The notes: generated by a model not told the origin, from the letters alone. Numbered from the stretch's first letter, positions 1-7,756 are shown. The stretch: 12,159 bases of DNA from Balneolaceae bacterium UBA7797 (GCA_002480645.1 DLCN01000018.1:1-12159); one strand, 5' to 3'. Translations and numbers: made by a program.

Positions 1-65
1 AAAGAAAGTCCTCCTTTGAAGGAGGTGCCGGAGTGAGCGGAGCGAATGCAGGCGGAGGATGTTGG
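1..65 (+). repeat. H hairpin module, copy 1 (5' end cut)
   Basis: This copy has the self-complementary hairpin CCTCCTT-tg-AAGGAGG at 10-25, then a GTG codon at 33, 7 bases after GGAGG, then the conserved frame S-G-A-N-A-G-G-G-C-W. It differs from copies 3 to 6 by GTG in place of ATG. Here the frame runs on through the R module and into the antisense of the GH57 gene (to 449), so any long product is spurious. Confidence 0.9.
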
Positions 66-118
66 TGGTGTTCAATTAAGAATGATCAATTAGGAATACT
101 ATTACCGGCATCGTTCCA

Positions 119-153
119 CTCAAAACTCAAAACTCAAAACTCAAAACTCAAAA
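119..153. repeat. Heptamer tandem repeat (ctcaaaa x5)
   Basis: Five perfect units of the 7-base motif ctcaaaa stand inside the first R module. The corresponding place in the other R modules carries fewer units, often with a 'ctcatca' variant, so unit number differs from copy to copy. This is the pattern expected of slipped-strand or recombinational change. No function can be assigned. Confidence 0.9.
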
Positions 154-391
154 CTTTATCCCCCTTCACGAGGAGTGGATACGACGAAGTGATCTCAGGA
201 TCTTGGATATGGGTGGAGATACTGAGACTGCTTCTCCGTCAGCCGACGGATCGCAGATGGATCGCAGATGGAGGCAATATTCAATATTCAACAAGGAACA
301 TTCAATGTACAATTAAGAATGATCAATTAGGAATAATGTTACCGGCATCGTTCCACTCAAAACTCATCACTCTAAACTTTAATACAAATTC

Positions 392-3300
392 TTATTTGAT
401 CAGTAGCATTTTCTTCAACTCGACCGGAGTGCCGTCCAGCGAGATCTGATAGAAATACACCCCGCTGGCGAGAGAGCCGGCTTCAAATTGCACGGAATAG
501 ATTCCGGCAGATTGTCGGGTATCCACGAGATCTGCCACCTTTCTACCGGTCAGATCAAACACCGACAACCTAACCTGACTGTTTTTCGGTAAATGATAGC
601 TGATGATGGTACTCGGATTGAACGGATTCGGGTAATTCTGTAATAACCGGAAATCTTCCGGAATAAAATGATCCTCCTCAGCATTCGTGAGGATATAACT
701 GAATGCCAGATATTCATCTCCGTCAATGTTTCCGTCGTCATTTCCGGCGGGGGACTGAGTTAATAAACTACCACCGTCGCTGGTGCCGAATTCAGCCAGT
801 GAGAGATATACAGTTTCAGGGATGGAACCGAATTCCCCTTCCAGATCGATCACACCTTCCAGATAGGTCCCGGCTGTACTTTCCGTACTTCCATTCTGAT
901 CGAACCAGGACTGATAGTTATTGGATTGTTCATTTGCCAGAAAAGCTCCCCATCCGGCAACCGATCCCGACTTGGCCCACGGAGCCGAAGTGAAAGAAGA
1001 AACATCCTCACTCACAAAAATAAAGCGATCGCCGGAACCGGTAGCAGCAGATTCTGTGGCCAGATACAAAAACGGAGATTCCCATCCCACATACAGATCA
1101 AGTCCATTGTTCGCAGACAGTTTAACGGCAGCATCATCCAGACTACCATCCATCACAAAAGAATGCGTATCTCCGCCGCCGTCCAGTTCAAAATCGATCA
1201 CATAATCATTGCCGTTATTATTATCCCAGCTGTCATCGGCATAATGGATCACAAAATTGATCCGAACCACGGTCTGTTCTTCTTTATTAAAAGGGCCGAT
1301 GGTCACTGAAAGCGTGCTGTCAGTTTCATCATAAACAAAAGGTGTTTCCACTGCCGGACCGGAGCCGCCAAATAATTCAGTGCCTGCCGGACGGTACACT
1401 TCATTCGGAGTTACCCAGGCACTTCCCTGACCATTTACACCCCAGTGAAGCATGGCTTCCTGCGTGGCTCCGCTTATGCTGATGGTGATGCTATCCTGTT
1501 CGGAAGGATATTCGGGAGACCAGTTTAACTCAGAAGGAGCGGTCGTTCCGCCTGTTCCACCCGAACCTGTCGAAGTATTCTCACCCACCCACACATATTG
1601 AATGAGCGACCGGGAGATATTTCCATACGTATCCTCGGCTTCCACATAATACTCTACAAACTCATTCCCGGTATCACTGATCGTGGCCGAATATTCATCG
1701 GCTTTGTAGGTCGGATCTTCATTGGTTTTCGGGGAGATGTATATGCCCGTCATATCCAGCGATCTCCAGGATGTATCCGAGGGAGAGATCTGTGAAAAAG
1801 CAGTGGTCTTTGCAGATGGAAAATCATTTTCCGGAACAGTTCGGTACTTCAATTGCACCCGTTCCAGACCGGATACATCGAACACATAGGTCCAGACATC
1901 GAATTCGTTGGTCTGAGCAATGGTCCATTCCGAACCTCCGGGATTATACGGCTCACGTTGTGGTTTAAAGATGGTGGGAGCCTGAGATTCTGCGGCATCC
2001 GGTTGAATTACGGTTTGTGCCAGTTCTATGGCTTCATTAGCAGCGGTGGTGGGATGGGTATCCCAGATCCCGTCGATGGAATTATCCCAATACCAGTAAT
2101 CACTTGCTTCGGCATTCAACAGCCTGTTTCGTGCGGCCTGTACCTGTGTGGAACCACTCAGATCCATGGCTTCAGCCTGATCCACAAAGTTTTTCGCCGC
2201 CGTGATCACGCCCCAGCTGTTACGATCCGGACTATACCCGTCGGCCCCGGGATCACCCAGCCATTTTTTGAATTCCGGATCTCCGTTATCGGCTCCGGCC
2301 CAGCTTCCGCTCTCCACATGGATCACGTCATCGGTTGCAGGAGGGAAGAGGTCGAGATAATCCTGAATAGTGGTTGGAACAAAACGGTCCGGTTGGGATG
2401 TTGCCCAGTCTACAAAGGCCTGAAAATTTCCGTTATAATATCCTTCTGAACCACCTCCGTAATTATCTCCGTCGTGATGTAAAACGATGAGGACAGGGTG
2501 ATCAGGATCGGTGTTAAAACTCTCCAGCTGACTCATCACCGATTCATACTGCAAGGCACCAAATCCACCCCGGCCGTCTTCATTTCCAAGATACCGGCTG
2601 GTTGGAACGGCAATGATACGGGCTGATTCCCCGGTTTCAGGGTCGGTATATTCCACATAGTGAGGCTGATGTCCCCATTGGGCTGAGATCTTAGTCGGAG
2701 CCCATAAATTATTCAGCTGCACCCAGTCATTCGGATCCGGATTCTGAACGTCTGCTTTATTCGGTTCATAGAGATTTCCCGCGGTGTTGTATGGATAATT
2801 CTGAGCGGATCTGTCGAAATGAATATTATCGACCAGCGCCCATTCCAGTCCCTCATCGGCAAGTGCAGGGATCATATCGGGAGAAAATGCATTTTCGGGT
2901 GGAAAGATGCCTTTCGAGTATTCAGTATCGAATGTGGTTGTAAGCAGTGAGCGGTGCATCTGAATCTGAGCCCGTATATCGTCGTAGCTGATCAGTCCCA
3001 TTAAGGGATGATAAAAACCGAAGCCGATCATATCCATGCGGGCATTTCCCTCAGCGGTGGTTTGAGAGATCGCTGTTTTCCACGGAGCTGTCCAGTTCTG
3101 GAAATTCCCGTTTCCGTTATCCTCCAGATCATTCAGATTCTGAATGAGAGAACCAGAAAAGCTAACCGAAGCCCCGGCGTGGGGCAGTCCCGCATCAATT
3201 CCTTTTTGCACTGCATTTCCCGGCCAGCTCGTATACGGACCGGTGCGTTCATTATGAATATCGAACACGGAATACGGATAAACCCCGGCTGCTTGTGTTT

Positions 3301-3463
3301 GGATGATGGATTGTCCCGGCCAGTACAATGGCTGATGCATATGCCACAAAAAAGCGATATAGATCGGTGGATCTGTAGCCTGAGTTTCTGTTTGCTGTTG
3401 TGCCTGTGCCCGGGCGATCCCTGATGCGAGAATCAGGATGATCAGAATATTCAATGTCCGCAT
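392..3463 (-). CDS. Secreted GH57 glycoside hydrolase (amylase/amylopullulanase type) with T9SS tail
   Basis: A 1023-residue secreted enzyme predicted to cut alpha-glucans such as starch, pullulan or glycogen. Residues 1-22 are a signal peptide with probable cleavage near ARA-QA. The GH57 catalytic part spans about 33-480 and shows the family landmarks HMHQP (41-45), GFYHP (149-153), GIFPPE (185-190, E190 the expected nucleophile), HHDGDN (329-334, D331 or D333 the candidate acid/base), an ESGSW segment (about 384-388) and AEASDYWYW (451-459). An Ig-like region (about 495-625) follows. Next come a region with WDNNNGNDY near 746 resembling starch-binding CBM25/53-type modules (about 640-760) and another beta-rich module opening MDGSLDD (about 760-925). 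The T9SS type A tail starts at LLQNYPNPFNPST (940-952) and ends in a basic MLLIK. Many GH57 enzymes are cytoplasmic, so export by T9SS with binding modules is notable. The gene is divergent from the hydrolase at 3606 and has a perfect LacI-type palindrome 20 bases upstream of its ATG. Family is secure; exact substrate is not. Confidence 0.92.
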   Translation of the reverse strand: MRTLNILIILILASGIARAQAQQQTETQATDPPIYIAFLWHMHQPLYWPGQSIIQTQAAGVYPYSVFDIHNERTGPYTSWPGNAVQKGIDAGLPHAGASVSFSGSLIQNLNDLEDNGNGNFQNWTAPWKTAISQTTAEGNARMDMIGFGFYHPLMGLISYDDIRAQIQMHRSLLTTTFDTEYSKGIFPPENAFSPDMIPALADEGLEWALVDNIHFDRSAQNYPYNTAGNLYEPNKADVQNPDPNDWVQLNNLWAPTKISAQWGHQPHYVEYTDPETGESARIIAVPTSRYLGNEDGRGGFGALQYESVMSQLESFNTDPDHPVLIVLHHDGDNYGGGSEGYYNGNFQAFVDWATSQPDRFVPTTIQDYLDLFPPATDDVIHVESGSWAGADNGDPEFKKWLGDPGADGYSPDRNSWGVITAAKNFVDQAEAMDLSGSTQVQAARNRLLNAEASDYWYWDNSIDGIWDTHPTTAANEAIELAQTVIQPDAAESQAPTIFKPQREPYNPGGSEWTIAQTNEFDVWTYVFDVSGLERVQLKYRTVPENDFPSAKTTAFSQISPSDTSWRSLDMTGIYISPKTNEDPTYKADEYSATISDTGNEFVEYYVEAEDTYGNISRSLIQYVWVGENTSTGSGGTGGTTAPSELNWSPEYPSEQDSITISISGATQEAMLHWGVNGQGSAWVTPNEVYRPAGTELFGGSGPAVETPFVYDETDSTLSVTIGPFNKEEQTVVRINFVIHYADDSWDNNNGNDYVIDFELDGGGDTHSFVMDGSLDDAAVKLSANNGLDLYVGWESPFLYLATESAATGSGDRFIFVSEDVSSFTSAPWAKSGSVAGWGAFLANEQSNNYQSWFDQNGSTESTAGTYLEGVIDLEGEFGSIPETVYLSLAEFGTSDGGSLLTQSPAGNDDGNIDGDEYLAFSYILTNAEEDHFIPEDFRLLQNYPNPFNPSTIISYHLPKNSQVRLSVFDLTGRKVADLVDTRQSAGIYSVQFEAGSLASGVYFYQISLDGTPVELKKMLLIK

Positions 3464-3483
3464 AATGATGATCCAACTAATTT

Positions 3484-3497
3484 TGTAAGCGCTTACA
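3484..3497. promoter_or_regulatory. LacI-family operator (cre-like) before the GH57 gene
   Basis: TGTAAGCGCTTACA is a perfect 14-base palindrome with the central CG and flanking TGTAA/TTACA typical of LacI/CcpA-family operators. It lies 20 bases upstream of the GH57 start, within the 142-base divergent region (3464-3605), and 108 bases upstream of the hydrolase start. A -10-like TACAAT (3502-3497, minus strand) overlaps its edge, so a bound repressor would block initiation toward the GH57 gene. Known biology: LacI-type regulators such as MalR control starch and maltose genes in several phyla. That this one responds to maltose is inference, and no regulator gene is in the window. Confidence 0.75.
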
Positions 3498-3605
3498 TTG
3501 TACGAAAATCAGAATCTAAAAACCATTAAGTGTAGCTAAATCACCGGGGAATTGGGGCAGATTTAAAGTAGTTTATAAAGTATCTTTCAGGAAACCGATC
3601 TGACT

Positions 3606-4424
3606 ATGAATTACAAAAAGCTTTTCACTTCCTTCTTTTCCGTCATACTGGGGGCCTATGTTGCGCTGATCATTTATTTCTATGTAGCCCAACATGATAT
3701 CATACTACATCCGACCGTACTGCCTGAGGATCATGCCTATACGTATTCCTTCGATTATGAGGAGCGTTGGTTTGATGTGGAGGATGGTGCCCGTATTCAT
3801 GCCATTCATGCCAAAACACCGGATTCATTACGTGGAGTCGTATTATTCATTCATGGAAATGCCGGAAGTAACGAAACAAGATCCGAACGCTTTCTTTTAT
3901 TTTTGAATCAGGGGTACGATGTCGTCTATCCTGATTACCGTGGTTTTGGGAAAAGTACCGGAGAAGTACAGAATGAAGAAGATCTTATCGGTGACATGCG
4001 GGATGTGTACGATGTGATAAAAGGTGAGTATGGGGAGCCGAATGTGTTTATCGTTGGTTATTCGCTGGGTTCCGGAGTGGCTGCTCAGGTTGCCGTTGAT
4101 AATGACCCGAAGGGACTCATGCTCTGGACACCTTACTACAGCATGGTGGATATGAAGGATGTACGATATCCGTATCTGCCAGATCTGATCCTGAAATATC
4201 CCCTCAGAACGGATAAGGCGCTTCCAAAGATCGAAGAGCCCATCACCATCTTTTATGCAGAAGATGACGAAGTGCTTCCTTATCTGCAGGCAAAAAGGCT
4301 GAATGAGCTGCTGAAACCGGACGATAATTATTATGTGCTGGAAGGTCAGGGACACGACAACGTATTTCTGCACGCAGAACTTATCGGACGTATCCCTTCA
4401 ATTTTGAACAGACAAGCTGATTAA
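3606..4424 (+). CDS. Membrane-anchored alpha/beta hydrolase (BEM46/ABHD13-like)
   Basis: A 272-residue serine hydrolase of the alpha/beta fold. Residues about 8-28 form one hydrophobic segment that should anchor the protein in the inner membrane with the catalytic part outside the cytosol. The oxyanion-hole motif HGNAG is at 83-87, DYRGFGKS at 110-117, the nucleophile elbow GYSLGSG at 151-157 (S153), the acid is in AEDDEVLP (D221 most likely), and the histidine is H250 in GQGHDN. All triad members are therefore present and length is normal for the BEM46/YfhR-like group. Substrate is unknown; esterase or lipid-related activity is usual for the fold. Start choice rests on the hydrophobic N-terminus; the ribosome site is weak (agga about 17 bases upstream), as is common in Bacteroidota. 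Its stop is 3 bases before the rmuC start, so the two are very probably cotranscribed. Confidence 0.88.
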   Translation: MNYKKLFTSFFSVILGAYVALIIYFYVAQHDIILHPTVLPEDHAYTYSFDYEERWFDVEDGARIHAIHAKTPDSLRGVVLFIHGNAGSNETRSERFLLFLNQGYDVVYPDYRGFGKSTGEVQNEEDLIGDMRDVYDVIKGEYGEPNVFIVGYSLGSGVAAQVAVDNDPKGLMLWTPYYSMVDMKDVRYPYLPDLILKYPLRTDKALPKIEEPITIFYAEDDEVLPYLQAKRLNELLKPDDNYYVLEGQGHDNVFLHAELIGRIPSILNRQAD

Positions 4425-4427
4425 TAC

Positions 4428-5777
4428 ATGGAATATTTAATAGCCGGAGCCGCACTTATTTTGGGTGCGGTAGCCGGATATCTGATCGCGCATTTTAGAT
4501 CCGGAGCTGAACAATCGAGGCTGGAAGAACGGATCAGTAATCTGAGTATGCAGTTGGAGGAAAGTGAAAAGGACCGGGCTACTGTAAAGACAGAAGGGGA
4601 AGAAAAACTGCTTCAGTATCAAACTCGGAAAGAAGAGGAGTTACATCAGGAGCGGGAACGCAGAGCCGTACTGGATCGGGAGCTGGCTTCATTAAAAGCG
4701 GAATATCAGGCATTACAGGATAAACTGAATGAACAAAAAGGTGAACTGGAAGACATGCAGGCTCAGTTCAAAATGCAGTTCGAGAATCTGGCCAATAAGA
4801 TCTTCGAGGAGAAATCAGAGAAATTCACCAAACAGAACCGCGAAAATCTGGATCAGCTGTTGAAGCCGTTGGGTGAGAATCTGGAATCCTTCAAAAAGAA
4901 AGTGGAAGACACCTACAATGAGGAAAATAAAGACCGGGCTACCCTGAAAGAGCAGATCAGGCAGATGTCTGAATTGAACGAAAAGATGCGTGAGGATGCC
5001 AAAAACCTTACCAAAGCTTTAAAAGGAGATAGCAAGGCGCAAGGGAACTGGGGGGAAGTGATCCTCGAAAGGATCCTGGAACGAAGCGGTTTAACAAAAG
5101 GACGTGAATACGAAGTACAGCAAAGTGCGACCAACGAAGAAGGCCGGAGATTGCAACCGGATGTGGTGGTACATTTACCGGAAGAGAAATTCCTGGTGAT
5201 CGATTCCAAGGTGTCTCTAACAGACTATGAGCGGTTTTCCTCTGCCGATGACGAAGACGAAGCATCGGCTGCGTTAAAACGCCATGTGAATTCTATTCGT
5301 ACGCACGTAAAAGGACTCAGCGCAAAGAATTATCAGCAGATCCACGGGGACCGAAGTCCGGATTTTGTCTTGCTTTTTGTGCCCATAGAACCAGCCTTTG
5401 CTGCCGCATTACAGGCGGACGGGAATCTCTATTACGAAGCTTTTGATCAGAACATTGTGATCGTAAGTCCTTCTACCTTACTCGCCACGCTCGCAACCAT
5501 CAGCAGTGTCTGGAAGCAGGAATACCGGAATGAGAATGTGCGGGAGATCGCTAAACGAGGAGGGGCATTGTATGATAAATTCATTCTCTTCCTCGAAAGT
5601 ATGGATGAGATCGGAACCCGAATCCGTCAGACTCAGTCCAGTTATGAAGAAGCCGTACAGCGATTATCCAAAGGCCGGGGTAATGTGATCCGTCAGGTGG
5701 AAATGCTCAAAGAAATGAAAGTGGAATCCACCAAACAACTCCCGGATTCCTTTCGCAATTTCGATGATGGGGAGTGA
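4428..5777 (+). CDS. rmuC: DNA recombination protein RmuC
   Basis: A 449-residue RmuC-family protein, linked in E. coli to limiting inversions and rearrangements at short repeats, and thought to be a nuclease-related factor. Residues 2-22 are an N-terminal membrane segment and about 28-125 a long charged coiled coil. The RmuC core is about 135-430. It includes KAQGNWGEVILERILERSGL (203-222) and a PD-(D/E)xK-like site (P244-D245 in LQPD, then D259 and K261 in VIDSKV), followed by the conserved VPIEPAFAAAL (318-328) and ATLATISSVWKQE (353-365). Length and order are typical and nothing is truncated. It follows the alpha/beta hydrolase by 3 bases. No terminator is visible after its stop; a repeat array begins within a few bases. 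A protein that influences rearrangement sitting beside direct-repeat arrays is a suggestive but unproven pairing. Confidence 0.96.
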   Translation: MEYLIAGAALILGAVAGYLIAHFRSGAEQSRLEERISNLSMQLEESEKDRATVKTEGEEKLLQYQTRKEEELHQERERRAVLDRELASLKAEYQALQDKLNEQKGELEDMQAQFKMQFENLANKIFEEKSEKFTKQNRENLDQLLKPLGENLESFKKKVEDTYNEENKDRATLKEQIRQMSELNEKMREDAKNLTKALKGDSKAQGNWGEVILERILERSGLTKGREYEVQQSATNEEGRRLQPDVVVHLPEEKFLVIDSKVSLTDYERFSSADDEDEASAALKRHVNSIRTHVKGLSAKNYQQIHGDRSPDFVLLFVPIEPAFAAALQADGNLYYEAFDQNIVIVSPSTLLATLATISSVWKQEYRNENVREIAKRGGALYDKFILFLESMDEIGTRIRQTQSSYEEAVQRLSKGRGNVIRQVEMLKEMKVESTKQLPDSFRNFDDGE

Positions 5778-5851
5778 GTTGTAATATTCAACATTCAACA
5801 TTCAACAAGGAACATTCAACATTCAATTAAGAATTAGGAATAGGGTGTCGG

Positions 5852-5922
5852 TAAAGAAAAGAAAGTCCTCCTTTGAAGGAGGTGCCGGAGTGAGCGGAGC
5901 GAATGCAGGCGGAGGATGTTGG
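5852..5922 (+). repeat. H hairpin module, copy 2
   Basis: A-rich lead (taaagaaaagaaag), hairpin CCTCCTT-tg-AAGGAGG at 5867-5882, then GTG at 5890 and the conserved 11-codon frame ending in Trp with an immediate TGA (5923-5925). It shares the GTG variant with copy 1. Confidence 0.92.
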
Positions 5923-6110
5923 TGATTTTTCAATTAGGAATTAGGAATACTATTACCGGCGTCGTTCCACTCAAAACTCATCACTCAAAACTATACCTCC
6001 ATTCACGAGGAGAGCATACGACGAAGTGATCTCAGGATCTTGGATGTGCATGGCAATATTCAATATTCAACAAGGAACATTCAGTTTTCAATTAAGAACA
6101 GGATTGACGG

Positions 6111-6181
6111 TAAAGAAAAGAAAGTCCTCCTTAGAAGGAGGTGCCGGAATGAGCGGAGCGAATGCAGGCGGAGGATGTTGG
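6111..6181 (+). repeat. H hairpin module, copy 3 (loop variant)
   Basis: Hairpin at 6126-6141 with the two-base loop changed from tg to ag while both 7-base arms stay intact. ATG at 6149 opens the 11-codon frame, closed by TGA at 6182-6184. The only change in the hairpin falls in the loop, which fits selection or conversion preserving the stem. Confidence 0.92.
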
Positions 6182-6390
6182 TGATTTTCAATTAGGAATT
6201 CGGACTAGGGGAATTAGGAATACTATTACCGGCATCGTTCCACTCAAAACTCAAAACTCATCACTCAAAACTATACCTCCATTCACGAGGAGTGGATACG
6301 ACGAAGTGATCTCAGGATCTTTGATGAGGGTGAAGATATTCAATATTCAACAAGGAACATTCAGTTTTCAATTAAGAACAGGATTGACGG

Positions 6391-6461
6391 TAAAGAAAAG
6401 AAAGTCCTCCTTTGAAGGAGGTGCCGGAATGAGCGGAGCGAATGCAGGCGGAGGATGTTGG
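6391..6461 (+). repeat. H hairpin module, copy 4
   Basis: Hairpin at 6406-6421, ATG at 6429, conserved frame through Cys-Trp, then read-through into the R module to TAG at 6480-6482. The 60 bases leading into this copy (6341-6400) match the 60 bases leading into copy 3 exactly. Confidence 0.92.
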
Positions 6462-6704
6462 TTGTGTACAATTAGGATTTAGGAATTGATGAATTAGGAA
6501 AACTATTACCGGCATCGTTGCACTCAAAACTATACCTCCATTCACGAGGAGAGCATACGACGAAGTGATCTCAGGATCTTTGATGAGGGTGGAAATATTC
6601 AACAAGGAATATTCAATTAGGAATCAGGAATAAAAATTTCACGCCTGCATAAGGTGACTTGAAGTATCATTTTTAATTTTTCATTCTACATTTTTAATTC
6701 ACTA

Positions 6705-6725
6705 TACAATTGAAAAGCGCTTCCA
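6705..6725. promoter_or_regulatory. Possible LacI-like operator before the dehydrogenase
   Basis: A perfect AAGCGCTT core (6715-6722) sits in tgaaaagcgcttcca, directly downstream of a -10-like TACAAT (6705-6710). The arrangement mirrors the GH57 leader, where TACAAT abuts AAGCGCTTaCAAAa; here it reads AAGCGCTTcCAAAg. The arms outside the core are not symmetric, and the site is 58 bases before the start codon at 6781. It matches the GH57 operator at 10 of 14 positions. A shared regulator is possible but weakly supported. Confidence 0.4.
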
Positions 6726-6780
6726 AAGTTGGTACCATCAGTGCATAACATTTAATCATACAGACAAAATTCAGTAAGAG

Positions 6781-7635
6781 ATGGATATCAGGAAAGTAGC
6801 AGTTATCGGCGGTGGAACAATGGGAAACGGGATCGCTCATGTATTCGCAATGAGTGGCTATCCGGTAACTCTGATCGAGACCAGACAGGAATTCGCAGAC
6901 CGTGCACTCGCTACCATCGACAGGAATCTGGAGCGGATGGTGAATAAAGAAAAGATCACGGCGGATAAAAAATCAGAAACGCTGGCGAATATCTCGGTGA
7001 ACCTGGATCTGAGTGCCGGAGTGAAAGACGCAGACCTCATTGTTGAGGCGGTTCCGGAAAACCTGAATATCAAACGATCTGTTTGGGAAACGGTGGATGC
7101 CAATGCATCTGAACAGGCTATTTTCGCTTCTAATACATCATCCATTTCAATCACTAAACTGGCCGCACTTACCGGTCGGCCCGAAAAGTTCATAGGGATG
7201 CATTTCTTCAATCCGGTTCCGGTGATGAGGCTGGTGGAAGTGGTACGAGGTTTAGATACCTCTGACGAGACCTACGAGGCGGTGAGATCCACCTCGGAGT
7301 CGCTGGGTAAAGTGCCCGTTCCGGTCAACGATATGCCCGGCTTTGTAAGCAATCGGGTGCTCATGCCCATGATCAATGAAGCTGTCTTTGCCGTGTATGA
7401 AGGCGTAGCCACTCCTGAGAATGTGGATGAAGTGATGAAGCTGGGGATGGCTCATCCTATGGGACCATTGCGATTGGCTGATTTCATCGGACTCGATGTG
7501 TGTCTCGATATCCTGAACGTACTTTATGAAGGGTTCAAAGACCCGAAATACCGACCGTGTCCACTGCTCATCAAAATGGTGGATGCCGGTAAACTGGGGA
7601 ATAAGACCGGAGAAGGGTTTTATAGGTATCAGTGA
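6781..7635 (+). CDS. hbd: 3-hydroxybutyryl-CoA dehydrogenase
   Basis: A 284-residue NAD(P)-dependent short-chain 3-hydroxyacyl-CoA dehydrogenase. It interconverts 3-hydroxybutyryl-CoA and acetoacetyl-CoA in fatty-acid oxidation or butyrate-type metabolism in the cytosol. The Rossmann motif GGGTMGNGIA is at 10-19 (following VIG), then SNTSS (117-121), HFFNPVP (141-147), GFVSNR (187-192) and AHPMGPL (224-230). The expected active-site set is complete: S120, H141, E153 and N191, with H-to-E spacing 12 and H-to-N spacing 50 as in characterised members. Length is the usual single-function form, with no crotonase domain. It stands alone between two repeat arrays with no partner thiolase or crotonase in view, so it is probably a single-gene unit with its own promoter in 6632-6780. 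Names hbd, paaH and fadB2 are all used for this family; which pathway it serves cannot be told here. Confidence 0.95.
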   Translation: MDIRKVAVIGGGTMGNGIAHVFAMSGYPVTLIETRQEFADRALATIDRNLERMVNKEKITADKKSETLANISVNLDLSAGVKDADLIVEAVPENLNIKRSVWETVDANASEQAIFASNTSSISITKLAALTGRPEKFIGMHFFNPVPVMRLVEVVRGLDTSDETYEAVRSTSESLGKVPVPVNDMPGFVSNRVLMPMINEAVFAVYEGVATPENVDEVMKLGMAHPMGPLRLADFIGLDVCLDILNVLYEGFKDPKYRPCPLLIKMVDAGKLGNKTGEGFYRYQ

Positions 7636-7685
7636 TCTATTGAGAATTAAGAATGATCAATTTGGAATTATGAATAGGACTGCAT

Positions 7686-7756
7686 TAAAGAAAAGAAAGT
7701 CCTCCTTTGAAGGAGGTGCCGGAATGAGCGGAGCGAATGCAGGCGGAGGATGTTGG
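7686..7756 (+). repeat. H hairpin module, copy 5
   Basis: Hairpin at 7701-7716, ATG at 7724, and the conserved 11-codon frame closed at once by TAG (7757-7759). It is 50 bases after the dehydrogenase stop codon. Confidence 0.92.

Larger units (their letters stand above)
1..386. repeat. Composite repeat array, left copy (cut by window edge)
   Basis: This gene-free stretch holds one H hairpin module (1-65), one long R module (about 91-300) and one shortened R module (about 318-380). The R module reads: an 'attaccggcatcgttccac' block, a run of 'ctcaaaa' heptamers (five units at 119-153), a 'ttcacgaggag ... cgacgaagtgatctc' block (about 164-200), a right-arm remnant 'gagactgcttc' (224-234), then AT-rich 'attcaa' filler. 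The second R lacks the 'cgaggag' block. An 11-base tandem duplication (248-258, 259-269) and a small perfect hairpin (236-249, stem ccgtc/gacgg) lie inside the long R. The array stops about 6 bases short of the GH57 stop codon, so it forms that gene's 3' flank. The same modules recur at 5778-6631 and 7636-8437. Seen directly by eye alignment; mobility or function is unknown. Confidence 0.93.
5778..6631. repeat. Composite repeat array, middle copy (three H-R units)
   Basis: This gene-free stretch between rmuC and the dehydrogenase contains AT-rich 'attcaac' filler (5780-5850) and then three H modules (5852-5922, 6111-6181, 6391-6461), each followed by an R module. Hairpin-to-hairpin spacing is 259 and 280 bases. 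All units point the same way. Segments 6061-6120 and 6341-6400 are identical 60-base blocks, whereas the R parts between them differ, so the units are patchworks and not simple duplications. The 'cgaggag ... cgaagtgatctc' block occurs in all three R modules, with gagtgga or gagagca variants in its centre. Short reading frames here come from the repeat and are not credible genes. Confidence 0.95.

Noticed and set aside
33..449. 138-codon open frame through the left array
   Set aside because: It is built from H and R repeat sequence and runs antisense into the GH57 3' end; the same frame is broken at different places in other repeat copies.
3581..3588. Bacteroidota -7 box (TAnnTTTG) before the hydrolase gene
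   Set aside because: TATCTTTC misses the last base and no TTG lies at the right distance upstream.
6162..6482. 106-codon open frame in the middle array
   Set aside because: It is a translation of repeat modules. The matching frames in other copies have different lengths, with no coding constraint visible outside the short H frame.
4216..6730. Shared string gcgcttccaaag in the hydrolase gene and the dehydrogenase leader
   Set aside because: The copy inside the hydrolase lacks the AAGCGCTT core and is coding sequence; treated as coincidence.
6858..7211. 117-codon minus-strand frame inside the dehydrogenase gene
   Set aside because: Shadow of a clearly conserved plus-strand gene with all active-site motifs.
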